From Flavobacterium branchiarum (GTDB lineage: Bacteria > Bacteroidota > Bacteroidia > Flavobacteriales > Flavobacteriaceae): a DNA stretch of 64,000 bases. Position 1 is the first letter of the stretch; the number at the start of each line of letters is the position of its first letter. The stretch is from contig NZ_JAUFQQ010000005.1 of the NCBI RefSeq assembly GCF_030409845.1, positions 682,001 to 746,000 of the forward strand. The letters are read 5' to 3'. Below are positions 37,939-53,232 of the stretch, in pieces. The translations under genes and the position numbers were made by a program. Under the pieces are notes generated by a model. That model worked only from the letters and a program-made list of their open reading frames with translations, was not told where the DNA came from and did not search any database.

Positions 37939-38162
37939 TACTTTCCGCTTGTGTTTTTGCGTTTATTTTTTGATTATTTCTTAATGTATTGATAACACTA
38001 TCTTTACGATTTGGTTGTTTTTGAGTTTTATGAGGTTTTTCTGCGGGACAGCATTCTCTTTCCTTGTTTTCACTCTCTTTTACTGGGGTTCTCGCGAAGA
38101 CGCAAAGACAGAAAGCTTATTATATTGTCGTTAAATAGGTAGCATATCCTGTATTTTACCCC

Positions 38163-38248
38163 TACTAGCCCTGATAGAAGCGGAAATCCTTGCCCTTTTT
38201 TCTTTAAAAAGGACAAGATTGAAGCGCATAGCAGGTAAAAGCTCCTAA
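38163..38248 (+). ncRNA. Flavo-type structured RNA motif, copy 1 (candidate)
   Basis: A compact structure: CCCTGATAG with a distal partner ATAGCAGG, inner helix AATCCTTG with CAAGATT, and closing AAGCTCCT-like tail. A second copy at 53233 keeps the structure while the stem bases covary (CCTG/CAGG against CCCG/CGGG). I recall such elements as a conserved Flavobacteria motif (Flavo-1 type), unverified. It lies upstream of rRNA operon 1, whose promoters are to its left. Confidence 0.5.
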
Positions 38249-38564
38249 AAAATTGTAATGCTTGATTCCTTTGATTCGTGTCTCCTATATATAATGAGTA
38301 ATCACACCTATATATAAGGTAGAAAAGCTTCCTTAACATAGCAACCAATCTATATACCCAACACTAGATTGCTGTATAGACTACTTTTTACTTCTCCTCT
38401 TTTGTCATTCCCATAAATATTAACTTGAAATGATGCGCATGAAAAGAACCTATATCATTTGACATACATATACCGATGAACCTCTGAAGTCAGAAAACAA
38501 CTCTTACTCTTGGACACGACAGAACCGATTATTAATATAAGCCTGTATTATGATTCACTTTTAA

Positions 38565-39593
38565 TCAATTACTATTCAAAATCCAATTACTTATATATTC
38601 TTTGGCGTCTTTATTAATTTCATAAATAGCTATATTGAGCTCCATTCGTTCGTTTTTGTTTAAATAATGATTTAAAGTTTTAAATACTTTGAGACTTATT
38701 TTTTCATTATTGAGACTCTCAAGAACTTTTATGCTTTCATTCGGATCCACAAAAACATCATTATCTCCTATTATATACAAAGTAGGTATTTCAATTTTTT
38801 TATATATGGGAATGAAATCTTTTCTCAATAAATCGAAATAGGAACGATATGAAATGTACCATCCATAGTCCTCTTTATTGTAACCATATTTTTTTAAAGA
38901 CTTAAATATGGTTTTTCTCAAAGTCGAATTGTCAAGCGTAGAATTGTCGTCAATGATTTTCTGAATGCTATCCATTACTGCAAATTTCATTTCGTCACTT
39001 GCATAATTAAGTGTTTTTTCTTGCTTATTAATACCTGTTTTAATTTGATATTTAAAAAGATCCTTAGCTCTTTGTACAGGGGCAGCCCATTGAATTAAAA
39101 AATCACACTTTACTCCTTTTTCGATGGATTCAATTGTAACAAGACCTCCAAAACTATGACCTAATAAACCGATTTTTTTATTCACAAACATTTTATCATT
39201 CTTCAAATCATTGAAAACAAAAGTAAAATCACTTACCATATTTGACAATGTGTACGCGTGAGTACTGTATTTCCCTCCTGTTAAACCGACACCTCTTTCG
39301 TCGTACCTAAAGACCGCTATTTTATTATCTAACAAATGTTGTGTTAAAAGAAAATGAGAATTTCTGGTATCTTTTCCAGATCCAGGCACAATTATTACAA
39401 TTCTATCATAATTATCTTTAGGTGTAATCAATGTTCCTGAAATATTAAAATTTTCTTCAGCTTGCAATATTTGATAATTATGAAAATTATAATTATCAGC
39501 ATTCTCAATGCTTTTTTCGTAAGGCATAATTTCTTGACTATAGCATTTTGCAACAAATAGAGTAAATAAAATTGCGAACTTAATTTTTAACAT
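38565..39593 (-). CDS. Exported alpha/beta hydrolase (S33-type)
   Basis: The protein has 342 residues. A signal peptide (about residues 1-19, AKCYSQ) is followed by an alpha/beta hydrolase domain with an oxyanion region IIVPGSGKDTRNSH, FRYDERGVGLTGG, nucleophile elbow GHSFGG, acid in IGDNDVFV and His in LNHYLN. Serine-aminopeptidase-like lipase/esterase, periplasmic. A single gene with no operon partners. Confidence 0.85.
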   Translation of the reverse strand: MLKIKFAILFTLFVAKCYSQEIMPYEKSIENADNYNFHNYQILQAEENFNISGTLITPKDNYDRIVIIVPGSGKDTRNSHFLLTQHLLDNKIAVFRYDERGVGLTGGKYSTHAYTLSNMVSDFTFVFNDLKNDKMFVNKKIGLLGHSFGGLVTIESIEKGVKCDFLIQWAAPVQRAKDLFKYQIKTGINKQEKTLNYASDEMKFAVMDSIQKIIDDNSTLDNSTLRKTIFKSLKKYGYNKEDYGWYISYRSYFDLLRKDFIPIYKKIEIPTLYIIGDNDVFVDPNESIKVLESLNNEKISLKVFKTLNHYLNKNERMELNIAIYEINKDAKEYISNWILNSN

Positions 39594-39998
39594 GTTTCTA
39601 GTTTAAAAGTTGGTGGATTCGAAAAATTTGATTTAGCAATTTTTACACTTAAAGCATATTTAAATGCAACAGGACTTTATTTTTTGTTTTAATTTAAAAA
39701 AAACGATGTACTCCTCCCCAAACTTCGTATAGTCAGAAAAAAGATTAAACAAAACTCCTAAAATCATCCCTCCAAAACTATCATAATAAAAAACATTAAA
39801 TTGTTAACAAATACCTAAAATATTTAAAAATTTTCACATTAATTTATGCTGTATTCTAAAAATTAATAATTTACTTCAATTTATCATACTACTTTACGCT
39901 TAAAAAAATGGCTAAATCCGGAAGATATTATTGGATGGTTACTGATTTTGAAATTGATAAAGACCTGAATAATGAGATTGCAATTTTTTAAGCGGATA
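39594..39998. other. Intergenic region with a 27-codon frame
   Basis: Contains a short + strand frame at 39908-39991 (ATG to TAA, 27 codons, starting AKSGRYYWMVTDFEID) that looks like a fragment of a larger protein, not a whole gene. The rest is AT-rich with no clear repeat. Confidence 0.4.
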
Positions 39999-40613
39999 CT
40001 AACCACAAATACTGTTATCATTAGGACTGAAAAGCGTTGCCGTACACAAACAATTTTTTCTTTCTTTACTAGTTAGAATTGCATAATTGACACAAGTTTT
40101 ACAATTTTCCCAAAATTGCCTATCACTTGTCAATTCTCCATATGTTACAGGTTCAAAACCCAGTTCATGATTCATTTTCATTACTGCTAGACCAGTTGTA
40201 AGACTAAATATTTTAGCAGTTGGGTACATTTCAGCACTTAATTCAAAAATCTTTCTCTTGATACTTTTAGCTAATCCTGTATACCTAAATTCTGGTGCTA
40301 CAATAAGTCCAGAATTTGAGACATAGCGACCGTTTTCCCAAGAAGATATAAAAGAAAAACCAGCCCATCTACCATCTGGTGCAAACGCAATAATAGCTTC
40401 TCCTTTTTTCATTTTTGTTTCAAGCAATTGAGGTGAACGCCCAGATATACCACTTCCACGAGCAATAGCAGATAAGAGCGTAACTTCACAAATTTCGTTT
40501 ATCCACAAAATATGAATGGATCTTGCTTTTTCAATTTTAAAATCAATTGATTCTTTATCTACTGCATTGGCTAATAATACAGTTTTTTTGTTTCTACACT
40601 CAATAGTTGCCAT
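39999..40613 (-). CDS. GNAT acetyltransferase, N-acetylglutamate-synthase-like
   Basis: The protein has 204 residues. The core SNSGLIVAPEFRYTGLAKSIKR and SLTTGLAVMKMNHELGFEPVTYGELT, plus the C-terminal CVNYAILTSKERKNCLC, match the acetyltransferase that heads the arginine operon in Flavobacteria and is thought to be its N-acetylglutamate synthase. Cys pairs (CKTC and CLC) are typical of that subgroup. Here it stands alone, without arg genes, so it is probably a paralogue with another role. The start is the first ATG and fits the family length. Confidence 0.75.
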   Translation of the reverse strand: MATIECRNKKTVLLANAVDKESIDFKIEKARSIHILWINEICEVTLLSAIARGSGISGRSPQLLETKMKKGEAIIAFAPDGRWAGFSFISSWENGRYVSNSGLIVAPEFRYTGLAKSIKRKIFELSAEMYPTAKIFSLTTGLAVMKMNHELGFEPVTYGELTSDRQFWENCKTCVNYAILTSKERKNCLCTATLFSPNDNSICG

Positions 40614-40670
40614 AATAATTTGGAGATTATATCTACTTACTTATGCTAAAAAAACTAGCTACAGTATTAC

Positions 40671-40823
40671 TTAGACTATTTGGGAAATTAGCAGAATAGC
40701 AATAAAGAAAACTATCGAAAATACCATTAAATTGACAACCCTATCTTTATTCTGCATAGATTTATTTGATACGTACGATTTTGTAATCTGCTTACTTCTA
40801 GATTTATTTGATTTCATATTCAT
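40671..40823 (-). CDS. Small membrane protein, 50 residues
   Basis: Internal start at 40823 (MNMKSN) is chosen over the longest frame (40946) because the upstream part lacks sense. The protein is basic (KSNKSRSKQITKSY) then has one helix VVNLMVFSIVFFIAILLIS. No family recognised. Confidence 0.4.
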   Translation of the reverse strand: MNMKSNKSRSKQITKSYVSNKSMQNKDRVVNLMVFSIVFFIAILLISQIV

Positions 40824-41069
40824 TAGATTTATATGTTTGTTTTTTATTTTTTCTGTCAATTTTGTTACTATTAAATACCTAGACTTATTAATAAAAACAA
40901 ATGGCATGCCAAAACAATTTAAAACAACAAAAGCTCTAATTATCAATTGATTAAAAAAAATTAAAATCTAGAAATTTATAAAACCTATCAAAATGATACG
41001 ATTAGCTATTCATATTGATAAAATACTAAATAATTGTGCATTTACAATTTCTACAATCAGCCCAAGTGT

Positions 41070-42488
41070 TTACTGAATTAGATTATTGATCATGCCCTTA
41101 AAAATAAAACCATGAAAAGGTAACACAGAATACCAATATAATTTACCAAGAATTCCTTGCGGTCTGAAAGTAGCGGTTTGATATAAAGTATTATTAATTA
41201 TTTCAAATTCCAGCCAAGCTTCGCCAGGTAATCTCATCTCTGCGAATAGAATTAATTTCCCCTGCTTTTTGTCAGCATATACTACACGCCAGAAATCTAA
41301 AGCATCTCCAGGATATAATGCCTTTTTATGAGTTCTACCTCTTCTTATCCCTACCCCTCCAAAAAGTTTATCAATAAACCCGCGCAGGTTCCACAGCCAA
41401 TCTCCGTAATACCATCCTGTTTTTCCACCTATCGCCCAGATTTTTTCTATAGTATGTTCGCGGTTAACAATTTCTTTTTTTCTGCTATCAATAAAACAGT
41501 TCTTTTTGGGCACTTCTAGAAACTGACTTAAGTTACCTTTAAACTGACCACTAATAAGGGAATCTTTCCAACTTGAAATAATATCATCATCTTCTATTTT
41601 TTGCAATGCCCGTTGCAATGCCAACTCATAAGAAATGGGTTCGATTCTCAAAAGTGTATTAATTCTGTTGTCATTGCAAATGACTTCAACTTTCATACTG
41701 CTCACTAATGCAGATGCCAGTTTATAAGAGGTTGACGTTACAAAATATAACCAATAAGAAGATAATTTTGGAGTCATGACCGGGATTGTGTAAATATATC
41801 GTTTCAATTTTTTTGCTTTAGCAAATTGCAATAGCATTTCTTTATAAGTCAGGATATCAGGTCCACCAATATCAAAAATCTGATTATAGGCTTGAGGATT
41901 TAATAGCGATTTGGATAAAAATTCTAAGACGTCTGTAATTGCAATAGGCTGACATTTTGTGTTCAACCATTTTGGAGTAATCATTACAGGCAGTTTATCT
42001 ACCAAATCACGTATAATTTCGAATGAGGCGCTTCCAGAACCAACAATTATTCCAGCTCGTAAAGTAATTGTTGGAATTTCTCCACTACATAAAATTCCCT
42101 CAACTGCTTTTCTTGAAGTTAAATGTTTAGACAAAGACGTATCATTTACAATTCCCCCTAAGTAAATAATCTGCTTTGCTAATGTATTATTAAGTTTATT
42201 GGTAAAATTAGTAGCCGCCATACTTTCCAATTGATCATAATTAGTTACAGGGTCAGACATAGAGTGAATTAAATAATAAGCAGCATCAATATCATCAGGT
42301 ATATTCACAAGGCTGTTTGCATCTAGAAAGTCTACTTTGATGACTTCTACATTTTGTCTTATAATTTCAGGATAATAAAACCTGCTTTTATCCCTTACAC
42401 AACAAATTACTGTATGCCCGTTTTTTATCAATAAAGGCAAAAGTCGTTTCCCAATATATCCTGTTGCTCCTGTTAATAGAATTCTCAT
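41070..42488 (-). CDS. NAD(P)-binding atypical SDR with DUF2867 domain
   Basis: The protein has 472 residues. N-terminal Rossmann motif GATGYIGKRLL, followed by an SDR-like domain (QIIYLGG, YLIHSM, TLRAGIIVG), and a C-terminal part with GGKTGWYYGDWLW and LPGEAWLEF typical of DUF2867. Enzyme of unknown substrate. Partner gene 42499 is just upstream on the same strand (10-base gap), next to the photolyase cluster with which such genes are commonly linked. Confidence 0.85.
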   Translation of the reverse strand: MRILLTGATGYIGKRLLPLLIKNGHTVICCVRDKSRFYYPEIIRQNVEVIKVDFLDANSLVNIPDDIDAAYYLIHSMSDPVTNYDQLESMAATNFTNKLNNTLAKQIIYLGGIVNDTSLSKHLTSRKAVEGILCSGEIPTITLRAGIIVGSGSASFEIIRDLVDKLPVMITPKWLNTKCQPIAITDVLEFLSKSLLNPQAYNQIFDIGGPDILTYKEMLLQFAKAKKLKRYIYTIPVMTPKLSSYWLYFVTSTSYKLASALVSSMKVEVICNDNRINTLLRIEPISYELALQRALQKIEDDDIISSWKDSLISGQFKGNLSQFLEVPKKNCFIDSRKKEIVNREHTIEKIWAIGGKTGWYYGDWLWNLRGFIDKLFGGVGIRRGRTHKKALYPGDALDFWRVVYADKKQGKLILFAEMRLPGEAWLEFEIINNTLYQTATFRPQGILGKLYWYSVLPFHGFIFKGMINNLIQ

Positions 42489-42498
42489 ACTTGTATCG

Positions 42499-43182
42499 TT
42501 ATAATTTAAAAGTTACAAGTCCATAATCCAAAGGGAAAATTTGTCCTGATATGGATGCAGCACTTTCAGAAATGAGAAAACAAGCCATTGTAGCAACTTC
42601 TTCCACATGCAGATAATTTTTCATAGGGTGACGTTCTTTCATGTTTTCTTTCATTCTTTCATTTCTCAAAATCGATGCCGAAAGAGTAGTTTCAGTAATA
42701 GTGGGTGCAATAGCATTGACCCTTATTACACCAGCCATTTCAGCTCCAAGAGATTTCACTAATCCTTCTACAGCTGATTTTGCAGCCGAAATACTGGCAT
42801 GAAAAGGCATTCCTAACTTCGTAGCAACAGTACTAAACAAAAGAATGGATGGGTCAGTCCCTTTTTTTAGAACTGGCAAATATTTTTGTATAACCTTAAC
42901 TGCTCCAAGAACATTGATTTCAAAATCATGCCTAAAATCCTCGATACTTAAACTCTGAATTGGTTTAAGAGTTATAGATCCAGGACAATAAATTAAAGAA
43001 TCGATACTGTCTAGCTCCGGAAGATTATCTTGAAGAATATCTATAGAAAAATGAAACAGATTAGGATGTAAAATATCAGGCGCAGTACGGCTAAGGTTAT
43101 ACACTAAATTGTTCTCCAGTTGCTGATTTAATATAGCATTACCAATTCCTTTACTTCCTCCTATAATTACAATATTTTTCAT
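42499..43182 (-). CDS. SDR-family protein lacking the catalytic tyrosine
   Basis: The protein has 227 residues. The NAD(P) motif GGSKGIGNAIL and the closing region fit a classical short-chain dehydrogenase, but the active-site YxxxK reads ISAAK (in HASISAAKSAVEG): Ile stands where Tyr should be. The same replacement occurs in photolyase-associated SDR proteins as far as I recall. Either it uses another residue or it has a non-catalytic role. Co-transcribed with the DUF2867 gene. Confidence 0.85.
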   Translation of the reverse strand: MKNIVIIGGSKGIGNAILNQQLENNLVYNLSRTAPDILHPNLFHFSIDILQDNLPELDSIDSLIYCPGSITLKPIQSLSIEDFRHDFEINVLGAVKVIQKYLPVLKKGTDPSILLFSTVATKLGMPFHASISAAKSAVEGLVKSLGAEMAGVIRVNAIAPTITETTLSASILRNERMKENMKERHPMKNYLHVEEVATMACFLISESAASISGQIFPLDYGLVTFKL

Positions 43183-43452
43183 GTTAAAAAAAAATAAATT
43201 ACTACTACACTGCTAATTATTTTATATCCAACGCACACACCAACTATATATAACACTAAAATTCAACTAATTACATAGTGATTTCAATTTCAAAAAAAAG
43301 TCATTTCTACCATCTATTAAAGATAATAAATGTTTAATCATTTCTGTAAAAACTAAAACAAAACAATACTTTTTATTTCAAAACTTATATATCCTGAGAA
43401 AAAAGATTAATTTTGTTTAACAATTAAACGAAAAAATTAAACAAATTAAAAT
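43183..43452. promoter_or_regulatory. Divergent control region of the photolyase cluster
   Basis: 270 bases between minus-strand SDR and + strand TIGR03643. It is strongly A/T-rich. I saw no operator of a known light regulator and no convincing -33/-7 pair. Confidence 0.4.
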
Positions 43453-43764
43453 TTGAAAGCAATTATAAAGAAGATAGATAATACCATTTTGAGTGAAATT
43501 CAAATGGACCGAATAATTGAGATGGCTTGGGAAGACCGAACACCATTTGATGCTATAAAATTTCAGTTTGGATTAACAGAAGATGAAGTAAAAGCCTTAA
43601 TGAAAAAGGAATTAAAATTTAATAGTTATAAATTGTGGCGAGAACGTGTTGAAAAATCAACAACTAAACATACAGCCAAAAGAAATATTGAAATAGATCG
43701 ATTTAAATGTAATAGACAAAGAGCCATATCAAATAATAAAATCTCAAAGCGTCAAAAAACATAA
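43453..43764 (+). CDS. TIGR03643 family protein
   Basis: The protein has 103 residues. It contains the family signature DRIIEMAWEDRTPFDAIK and the closing FNSYKLWRERV. The start is TTG at 43453, because the internal Met (43504) would cut into the conserved part. The function is unknown, but the family is repeatedly found next to photolyase genes, as here. Confidence 0.85.
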   Translation: MKAIIKKIDNTILSEIQMDRIIEMAWEDRTPFDAIKFQFGLTEDEVKALMKKELKFNSYKLWRERVEKSTTKHTAKRNIEIDRFKCNRQRAISNNKISKRQKT

Positions 43765-43899
43765 AAAAAAATTATAGCTACAATACATCTAAAGAAAGCA
43801 AACATTATTACATGCGTAAAATTTAAAGTTAACATAAAAACCAGTCATTAAACAAATTTGACTTTGCTTAACATCAAATATTACAACGATATTCAAAAA

Positions 43900-45348
43900 T
43901 TGAAAAAAAAAACTGTAAATATTATATGGTTTAAACGTGATCTTCGCTTTACAGATCATGAACCGCTTTTTATGGCACAGCAAGAAAATATTCCATTACT
44001 GATGGTTTATTTTTTTGAGCCATCTATAATGTCTTATCTTGATTCTGATGTGCGCCATTGGCGATTTATTTATGAATCATTGCAGGAAATGCAGACCAAA
44101 TTAAAAACAATCAATGCTAAACTTTATTATTTTCATCAGGAAGTCCAAACAGTTTTTGAGCAATTATGTAGTGTTTATGATGTAAAAACAGTTTTCTCGC
44201 ATCAAGAAATTGGAAATAAAATCACTTTTGATAGAGATATTGCTATCCAAGCTTTTTTCGATGAAAACAAAATCATTTGGTCACAGTCTCAGCTCCACGG
44301 TGTAATAAGAAGATTAAAATCGAAACAGGAATGGGAACAACGCTGGGAAGATGTTATGAGAGCAACTCCTAAGATAATTGATTTTAAAGCTTTTAAATTT
44401 GAAAATTTAGATCCATTTTTTTACCAAAATTTAAGTGGAGAACTACTTTCTAAAGACATTACAGAACACAAAGTAAACTTTCAACAAGGTGGAGAATATT
44501 GGGCATGGCGGTATTTAGACAGCTTTGCAAAGGAACGTCACATTAATTACAGCAGGCACATATCTAAACCTGATTTAAGTCGAAAAGGTTGTAGCCGTCT
44601 GTCTCCCTATTTAACATACGGAAACATAAGCATGCGAATGGTCTATCAATATATGAATCAGTTTTACGAAACATCTTCAAACAAAAAAGCCATGCTCAAT
44701 TTTGTATCGCGTCTTCACTGGCATTGCCATTTTATGCAAAAATTTGAAAACGATTGCACTATCGAATTTCAAAATATAAATAAAGATTTTGATTCACTAG
44801 TAAAACCAAAAAACGATATATATATAAAGGCATGGCAGGAAGGAACAACTGGAGTTCCAATTGTTGATGCCTGTATGCGATGCTTAGCACAAACAGGTTA
44901 CCTAAACTTTAGAATGCGCGCCTTAGTAGTTTCCTTTTTCACTTTTAATTTATGGCAGGACTGGCGAGAGCTTCATTTTCTCGCTAGACAATTTTTAGAT
45001 TACGAACCTGGCATCCATTATCCACAAATTCAAATGCAAGCAGGGACAACTACAGGTGGAACTATTAGAATATACAGTCCAATAAAAAATTCAGAAGAAC
45101 ATGATCCAGACGGTATTTTTATAAAAAAATGGATACCAGAGCTCGCTGAAATTCCTTCAAAATTAATTCATGAACCATGGAAATTAAATCTTATCGAACA
45201 GCAGTTCTATAACTGTGAAATTGGAAAAGATTATCCTGAACCGATTGTTGATATCGAGCAGACTAGAAAATATGCAAGCGATATTGTATGGCAATACAGA
45301 AATAAACAAAAAAATGAAAGGAGTAAAGAAACAAAACCTGCCCAATAA
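43900..45348 (+). CDS. DNA photolyase / cryptochrome family protein (FAD type)
   Basis: The preferred start is TTG at 43900 (482 residues), directly before the [15 protein letters not shown] that opens the photolyase alpha/beta domain. Signature regions are [32 protein letters not shown] (FAD site) and [11 protein letters not shown]. It uses light to repair cyclobutane pyrimidine dimers, or it is a sensory cryptochrome; the sequence alone does not decide. The gene overlaps the DUF2256 gene by 35 bases. Confidence 0.9.
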   Translation: MKKKTVNIIWFKRDLRFTDHEPLFMAQQENIPLLMVYFFEPSIMSYLDSDVRHWRFIYESLQEMQTKLKTINAKLYYFHQEVQTVFEQLCSVYDVKTVFSHQEIGNKITFDRDIAIQAFFDENKIIWSQSQLHGVIRRLKSKQEWEQRWEDVMRATPKIIDFKAFKFENLDPFFYQNLSGELLSKDITEHKVNFQQGGEYWAWRYLDSFAKERHINYSRHISKPDLSRKGCSRLSPYLTYGNISMRMVYQYMNQFYETSSNKKAMLNFVSRLHWHCHFMQKFENDCTIEFQNINKDFDSLVKPKNDIYIKAWQEGTTGVPIVDACMRCLAQTGYLNFRMRALVVSFFTFNLWQDWRELHFLARQFLDYEPGIHYPQIQMQAGTTTGGTIRIYSPIKNSEEHDPDGIFIKKWIPELAEIPSKLIHEPWKLNLIEQQFYNCEIGKDYPEPIVDIEQTRKYASDIVWQYRNKQKNERSKETKPAQ

Positions 45349-45457
45349 AATCTGCATTGTCTGCAAGAGGTCATTTGAATGGAGGAAAAAATGGGAAAAA
45401 GTTTGGGAAGAAGTAAAATACTGCAGTGATAAATGCAGAAGCAGTAAATTAAAATGA
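45314..45457 (+). CDS. DUF2256 small zinc-finger protein
   Basis: The protein has 47 residues. The pattern [28 protein letters not shown] is the DUF2256 signature with four Cys. The ATG at 45314 overlaps the photolyase end. Its stop overlaps the ATG of the next photolyase (ATGA), so the three are translationally coupled. Confidence 0.85.
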   Translation: MKGVKKQNLPNKICIVCKRSFEWRKKWEKVWEEVKYCSDKCRSSKLK

Positions 45458-46983
45458 AAAAAACTTTAAGACTAATTCTTGGCGATCAGCTAAACGAAAA
45501 TCATTCTTGGTTTAATACCGTTGATGATTCAATATGGTATGTAATGATGGAGATTAGATCTGAAACAGATTATGCTGTCCATCATATTCAGAAAGTGATA
45601 GGGATTTTTAGTGCAATGAGGAATTTTGCTTCAAACTTAGAATTAAATAAACATCAAGTAATATATATAAGATTAAATGATGAATACAACCTACAGTCTT
45701 TCAATGAAAATTGTAAAAGATTAATGTCGTGCTATGCTTTTACTCATTTCGAATATCAATTACCGGATGAATATCGTGTAGATCAAGTTCTCCTAAATTT
45801 TTGCAAAACAATTTCTCATAACGTATTTGATACAGAGCATTTTTTTACTTCTCGGAATGAGTTGGGAGATTTTTTTGAAGGTAAGAAAACGTATTTAATG
45901 GAAAGTTTTTACAGAGCTATGCGTACAAAACATACTATTTTGATGCAAAGTGGCAAACCGCTAACGGGTCAATGGAATTATGACAGTGACAACCGCAAAA
46001 AGCTACCCAAAAATCATAAACCTATTGAGCCATTAGTTTTCAATAATGACGTTTCAACTATTTTTGAAACAATCAATAAAACCAATGTAAAAACAATTGG
46101 TAAAATCGATCCTAAAAACTTTGTATGGCCTGTAAATAGAATACAGTCTCTAGAGCTGTTAGAATTCTTTGTAACCGAGTGCCTGCATTTATTTGGGAGT
46201 TACCAAGATGCAATGTCACCAAACGAATGGTCACTTTATCATTCTAGGATTTCATTCTCCATGAATATTAAAATGATTTCTCCACTTGAAGTCATTGAAA
46301 GAGCAATTACTGAATGGGAAAAAAGACCAAATGAAATTCAATACAATCAACTAGAAGGTTTTGTGCGCCAAATTATTGGCTGGAGGGAATACATGAGAGG
46401 AATGTATTGGCTTAAAATGCCAGAGTATGCAACACTAAATTTTTTCAACAATAAAGAAAAACTACCAATATGGTTTTGGACAGGAAAAACAAAAATGAAT
46501 TGTGTAAAAGATGCAGTAAATCAATCATTAAATCATGCCTATGCGCATCATATTCAACGTCTAATGATTACAGGCAATTTCGCTCTTCTTGCTGGAATTG
46601 ATCCTGACGAAGTAGATCAATGGTATCTTGGAATATATATTGATGCTTTTGAATGGGTTGAGATTACAAATACAAGAGGAATGAGCCAATATGCAGATGG
46701 TGGAACCGTTGGTACTAAACCCTACGTAAGTTCAGCAACGTACATCGATAAAATGAGTCATTATTGCAGTAGCTGCTTTTATAATAAAGCAGTAAAAACC
46801 GGAAACAAAGCCTGTCCATTTAACAGTTTATATTGGAATTTTTTTAATAGAAATGAACACAAGTTAGGCAATAATCAAAGAACGGGCATGATGTATAACA
46901 TTTGGCGCAAAATGAATCCGAAAGATAGAACAGCGCTGTTAGAACAAGCAACTTATTATTTGAAAAATATAAATGAATTATAA
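45454..46983 (+). CDS. FeS-type (6-4) photolyase-like protein (PhrB/CryB)
   Basis: The protein has 509 residues. Starts with the family opening [16 protein letters not shown]. The late part has YCSSCFYN and ACPFNSLYW, Cys pairs expected to bind a [4Fe-4S] cluster as in PhrB of Agrobacterium and CryB. FAD pocket residues [20 protein letters not shown] precede them. Such proteins repair (6-4) photoproducts. Coupled to the DUF2256 gene by a 4-base overlap. Confidence 0.9.
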   Translation: MKKTLRLILGDQLNENHSWFNTVDDSIWYVMMEIRSETDYAVHHIQKVIGIFSAMRNFASNLELNKHQVIYIRLNDEYNLQSFNENCKRLMSCYAFTHFEYQLPDEYRVDQVLLNFCKTISHNVFDTEHFFTSRNELGDFFEGKKTYLMESFYRAMRTKHTILMQSGKPLTGQWNYDSDNRKKLPKNHKPIEPLVFNNDVSTIFETINKTNVKTIGKIDPKNFVWPVNRIQSLELLEFFVTECLHLFGSYQDAMSPNEWSLYHSRISFSMNIKMISPLEVIERAITEWEKRPNEIQYNQLEGFVRQIIGWREYMRGMYWLKMPEYATLNFFNNKEKLPIWFWTGKTKMNCVKDAVNQSLNHAYAHHIQRLMITGNFALLAGIDPDEVDQWYLGIYIDAFEWVEITNTRGMSQYADGGTVGTKPYVSSATYIDKMSHYCSSCFYNKAVKTGNKACPFNSLYWNFFNRNEHKLGNNQRTGMMYNIWRKMNPKDRTALLEQATYYLKNINEL

Positions 46984-47196
46984 TATGTCATAATTCTGTC
47001 ATTTTAACTGAACCACTTGAGTAATTTTATACACAACATATTGAAAAAAAAAAATCTGGTTATGAAATGTTTTTTAGGTAGTTAAAATAAAAGCTATAGG
47101 ATCTTTAAACTGTTTATGCATAATTCTATAAAAACTATTTTGTGTTAGTTAATTGTGAAGATTCTTCGTTCCTCAGAAGGACAAAATTTGGCAAAA

Positions 47197-47227
47197 AAAA
47201 ACCTGTTTCGTTAGAAACAGGGTTTTA
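47197..47227 (-). terminator. rRNA operon 2 terminator
   Basis: CCTGTTTC GTTA GAAACAGG with flanking T/A tracts; one base pair shorter on the left than operon 1's hairpin. Confidence 0.8.
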
Positions 47228-47231
47228 AAGA

Positions 47232-47339
47232 AAGGCGACGACATACTCTCCCACATAACTGCAGTACCATCTGCGCAGGCGGGCTTAACTACTCTGTTCG
47301 GGATGGGAAGAGGTGAGCCCCGCCGCAATAACCACCTTA
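47232..47339 (-). rRNA. rrf: 5S ribosomal RNA, operon 2
   Basis: Same 5S as operon 1 (offset of 14,955 bases) on the minus strand. Ends estimated to a few bases. Confidence 0.9.
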
Positions 47340-47492
47340 AGGTCGTTAGTTGCTTTGGACAACTTTTCAAGTGTTAATTACTAATTCTTGTTTAGTAATT
47401 ATCAAGTGAACAATATCTTAACACACTGAGATAAAGAAAAATATAATTTATTTAGAAAGTTTCTCCCCCACACCGTAGTGTGGGGAAAAGGG

Positions 47493-50386
<2,894 letters not shown>

Positions 50387-50580
50387 CATAATTTAATATG
50401 ACCGTTTTTTTTTGTTTTTATCTTTTGTATTACTACTCAATAAAAACGCTTTCTACTTTTTATTATTTTCTTATCTCAATATGTCAATGAACTTTTTCTT
50501 TTTAGAATAAAGAAAATAGAGATTAGAGTATAGACTTAATCTATATTCTTTTTTTCTATATTCTATCTTCTTAAAGATAG

Positions 50581-50654
50581 TGGAGAATAACGGAGTCGAA
50601 CCGTTGACCTCCTGCGTGCAAGGCAGGCGCTCTAGCCAGCTGAGCTAATCCCCC
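50581..50654 (-). tRNA. tRNA-Ala (anticodon TGC), operon 2
   Basis: Identical to the operon 1 copy, in the same spacer position. Confidence 0.95.
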
Positions 50655-50742
50655 ATTTTTAAAATGATGATGAATTATGAGTTATGAATTCACTCATAAA
50701 TGCTCAACTTCTAAAATTTCCTTTTATTTAAGTTTTAAATAG

Positions 50743-50816
50743 TAGTCCCGGGCAGACTCGAACTGCCGACCCCTACATTATCAGTGTAGTACTCTAACCA
50801 GCTGAGCTACGAGACT
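50743..50816 (-). tRNA. tRNA-Ile (anticodon GAT), operon 2
   Basis: Identical to the operon 1 copy. Confidence 0.95.
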
Positions 50817-50936
50817 CTGTTTTACTTAAATTTATTATTTGAACTAACAGCAGAGTAATATAATCTTTAGAGATGAACCTTTAGTATCTTTCGTCTTCTT
50901 TCCCTAGCGTGCATATAGCTAACACTAAGGCTCTAG

Positions 50937-52449
<1,513 letters not shown>

Positions 52450-52618
52450 TATATTTTTTATATTATATTGCGACTCAGATTCTATCGGTTATATTCAAAT
52501 CTTGCGATTCTATTACTCTTTATTATTTGTTTCGAAATCTCTTTCGAAACGGCTGTCAATTCAATATGTCTAAGAACTTTCTCTTTATTTTTGTGTCGCT
52601 TGTTTCTCAAAGCGGGTG

Positions 52619-52897
52619 CAAAAGTAATGAACTCCTTTTTAACTGGCAAGATAATTTTGAAGTTTTTTTTTAGAAATTTTTATTTCTAATTTTCTTCTCT
52701 AATCTTAGCAGTATTTCAAGGAACTTCGCTTCTTTTGCGGGGTGCAAATGTAACTTTCGTTTTCCAAACTCACAAGCTTTTTTTAATCTTTATTTTTAAA
52801 ACTTTCGTTTCTAATTTTAATTGTTTGCTTGTCAGTATTTCAGTGAACGTCTTGTTTGTTGCGGGTGCAAAACTACCACCTTTTTCTAGATAAACAA
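52619..52897 (-). promoter_or_regulatory. Three tandem promoters of rRNA operon 2
   Basis: The same three -7 boxes as in operon 1 are at 52619-52626 (TACTTTTG), 52745-52752 (TACATTTG) and 52868-52875 (TAGTTTTG), each with a -33 TTG at 19-20 bases. Confidence 0.65.
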
Positions 52898-53232
52898 TAC
52901 TTTCCGCTTGTGTTTTTGCGTTTATTTTTTGATTATTCCTTAATGTATTGATAACACTATATTTACGATTTGAGTGTTTTTTGCGATTTGTGAGTATTAT
53001 CGCAGTTAGAATGCCTTTTTGGCAAAAAGTCTGCTGTTCTTAGTTCAATTATTATGTGATTCTTATCAAGAGAGCCTCTTTTTTGACAAGCAATACACGC
53101 TAAACCTCTTGTAAACACTCAAAATACCAATCAAAGCTATTCTCTCCTATATATAATAAGGAGCATTCATCATTCCTTTATATATACCACTCAATTTCAT
53201 CTTTAATAACTTCATTCTATAATACTAAACCA

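Noticed and set aside
38070..38348. Minus-strand frames over the structured RNA motif (also 53225-53491)
   Set aside because: The covarying pairings support RNA structure, and the frames are not conserved between the two copies.
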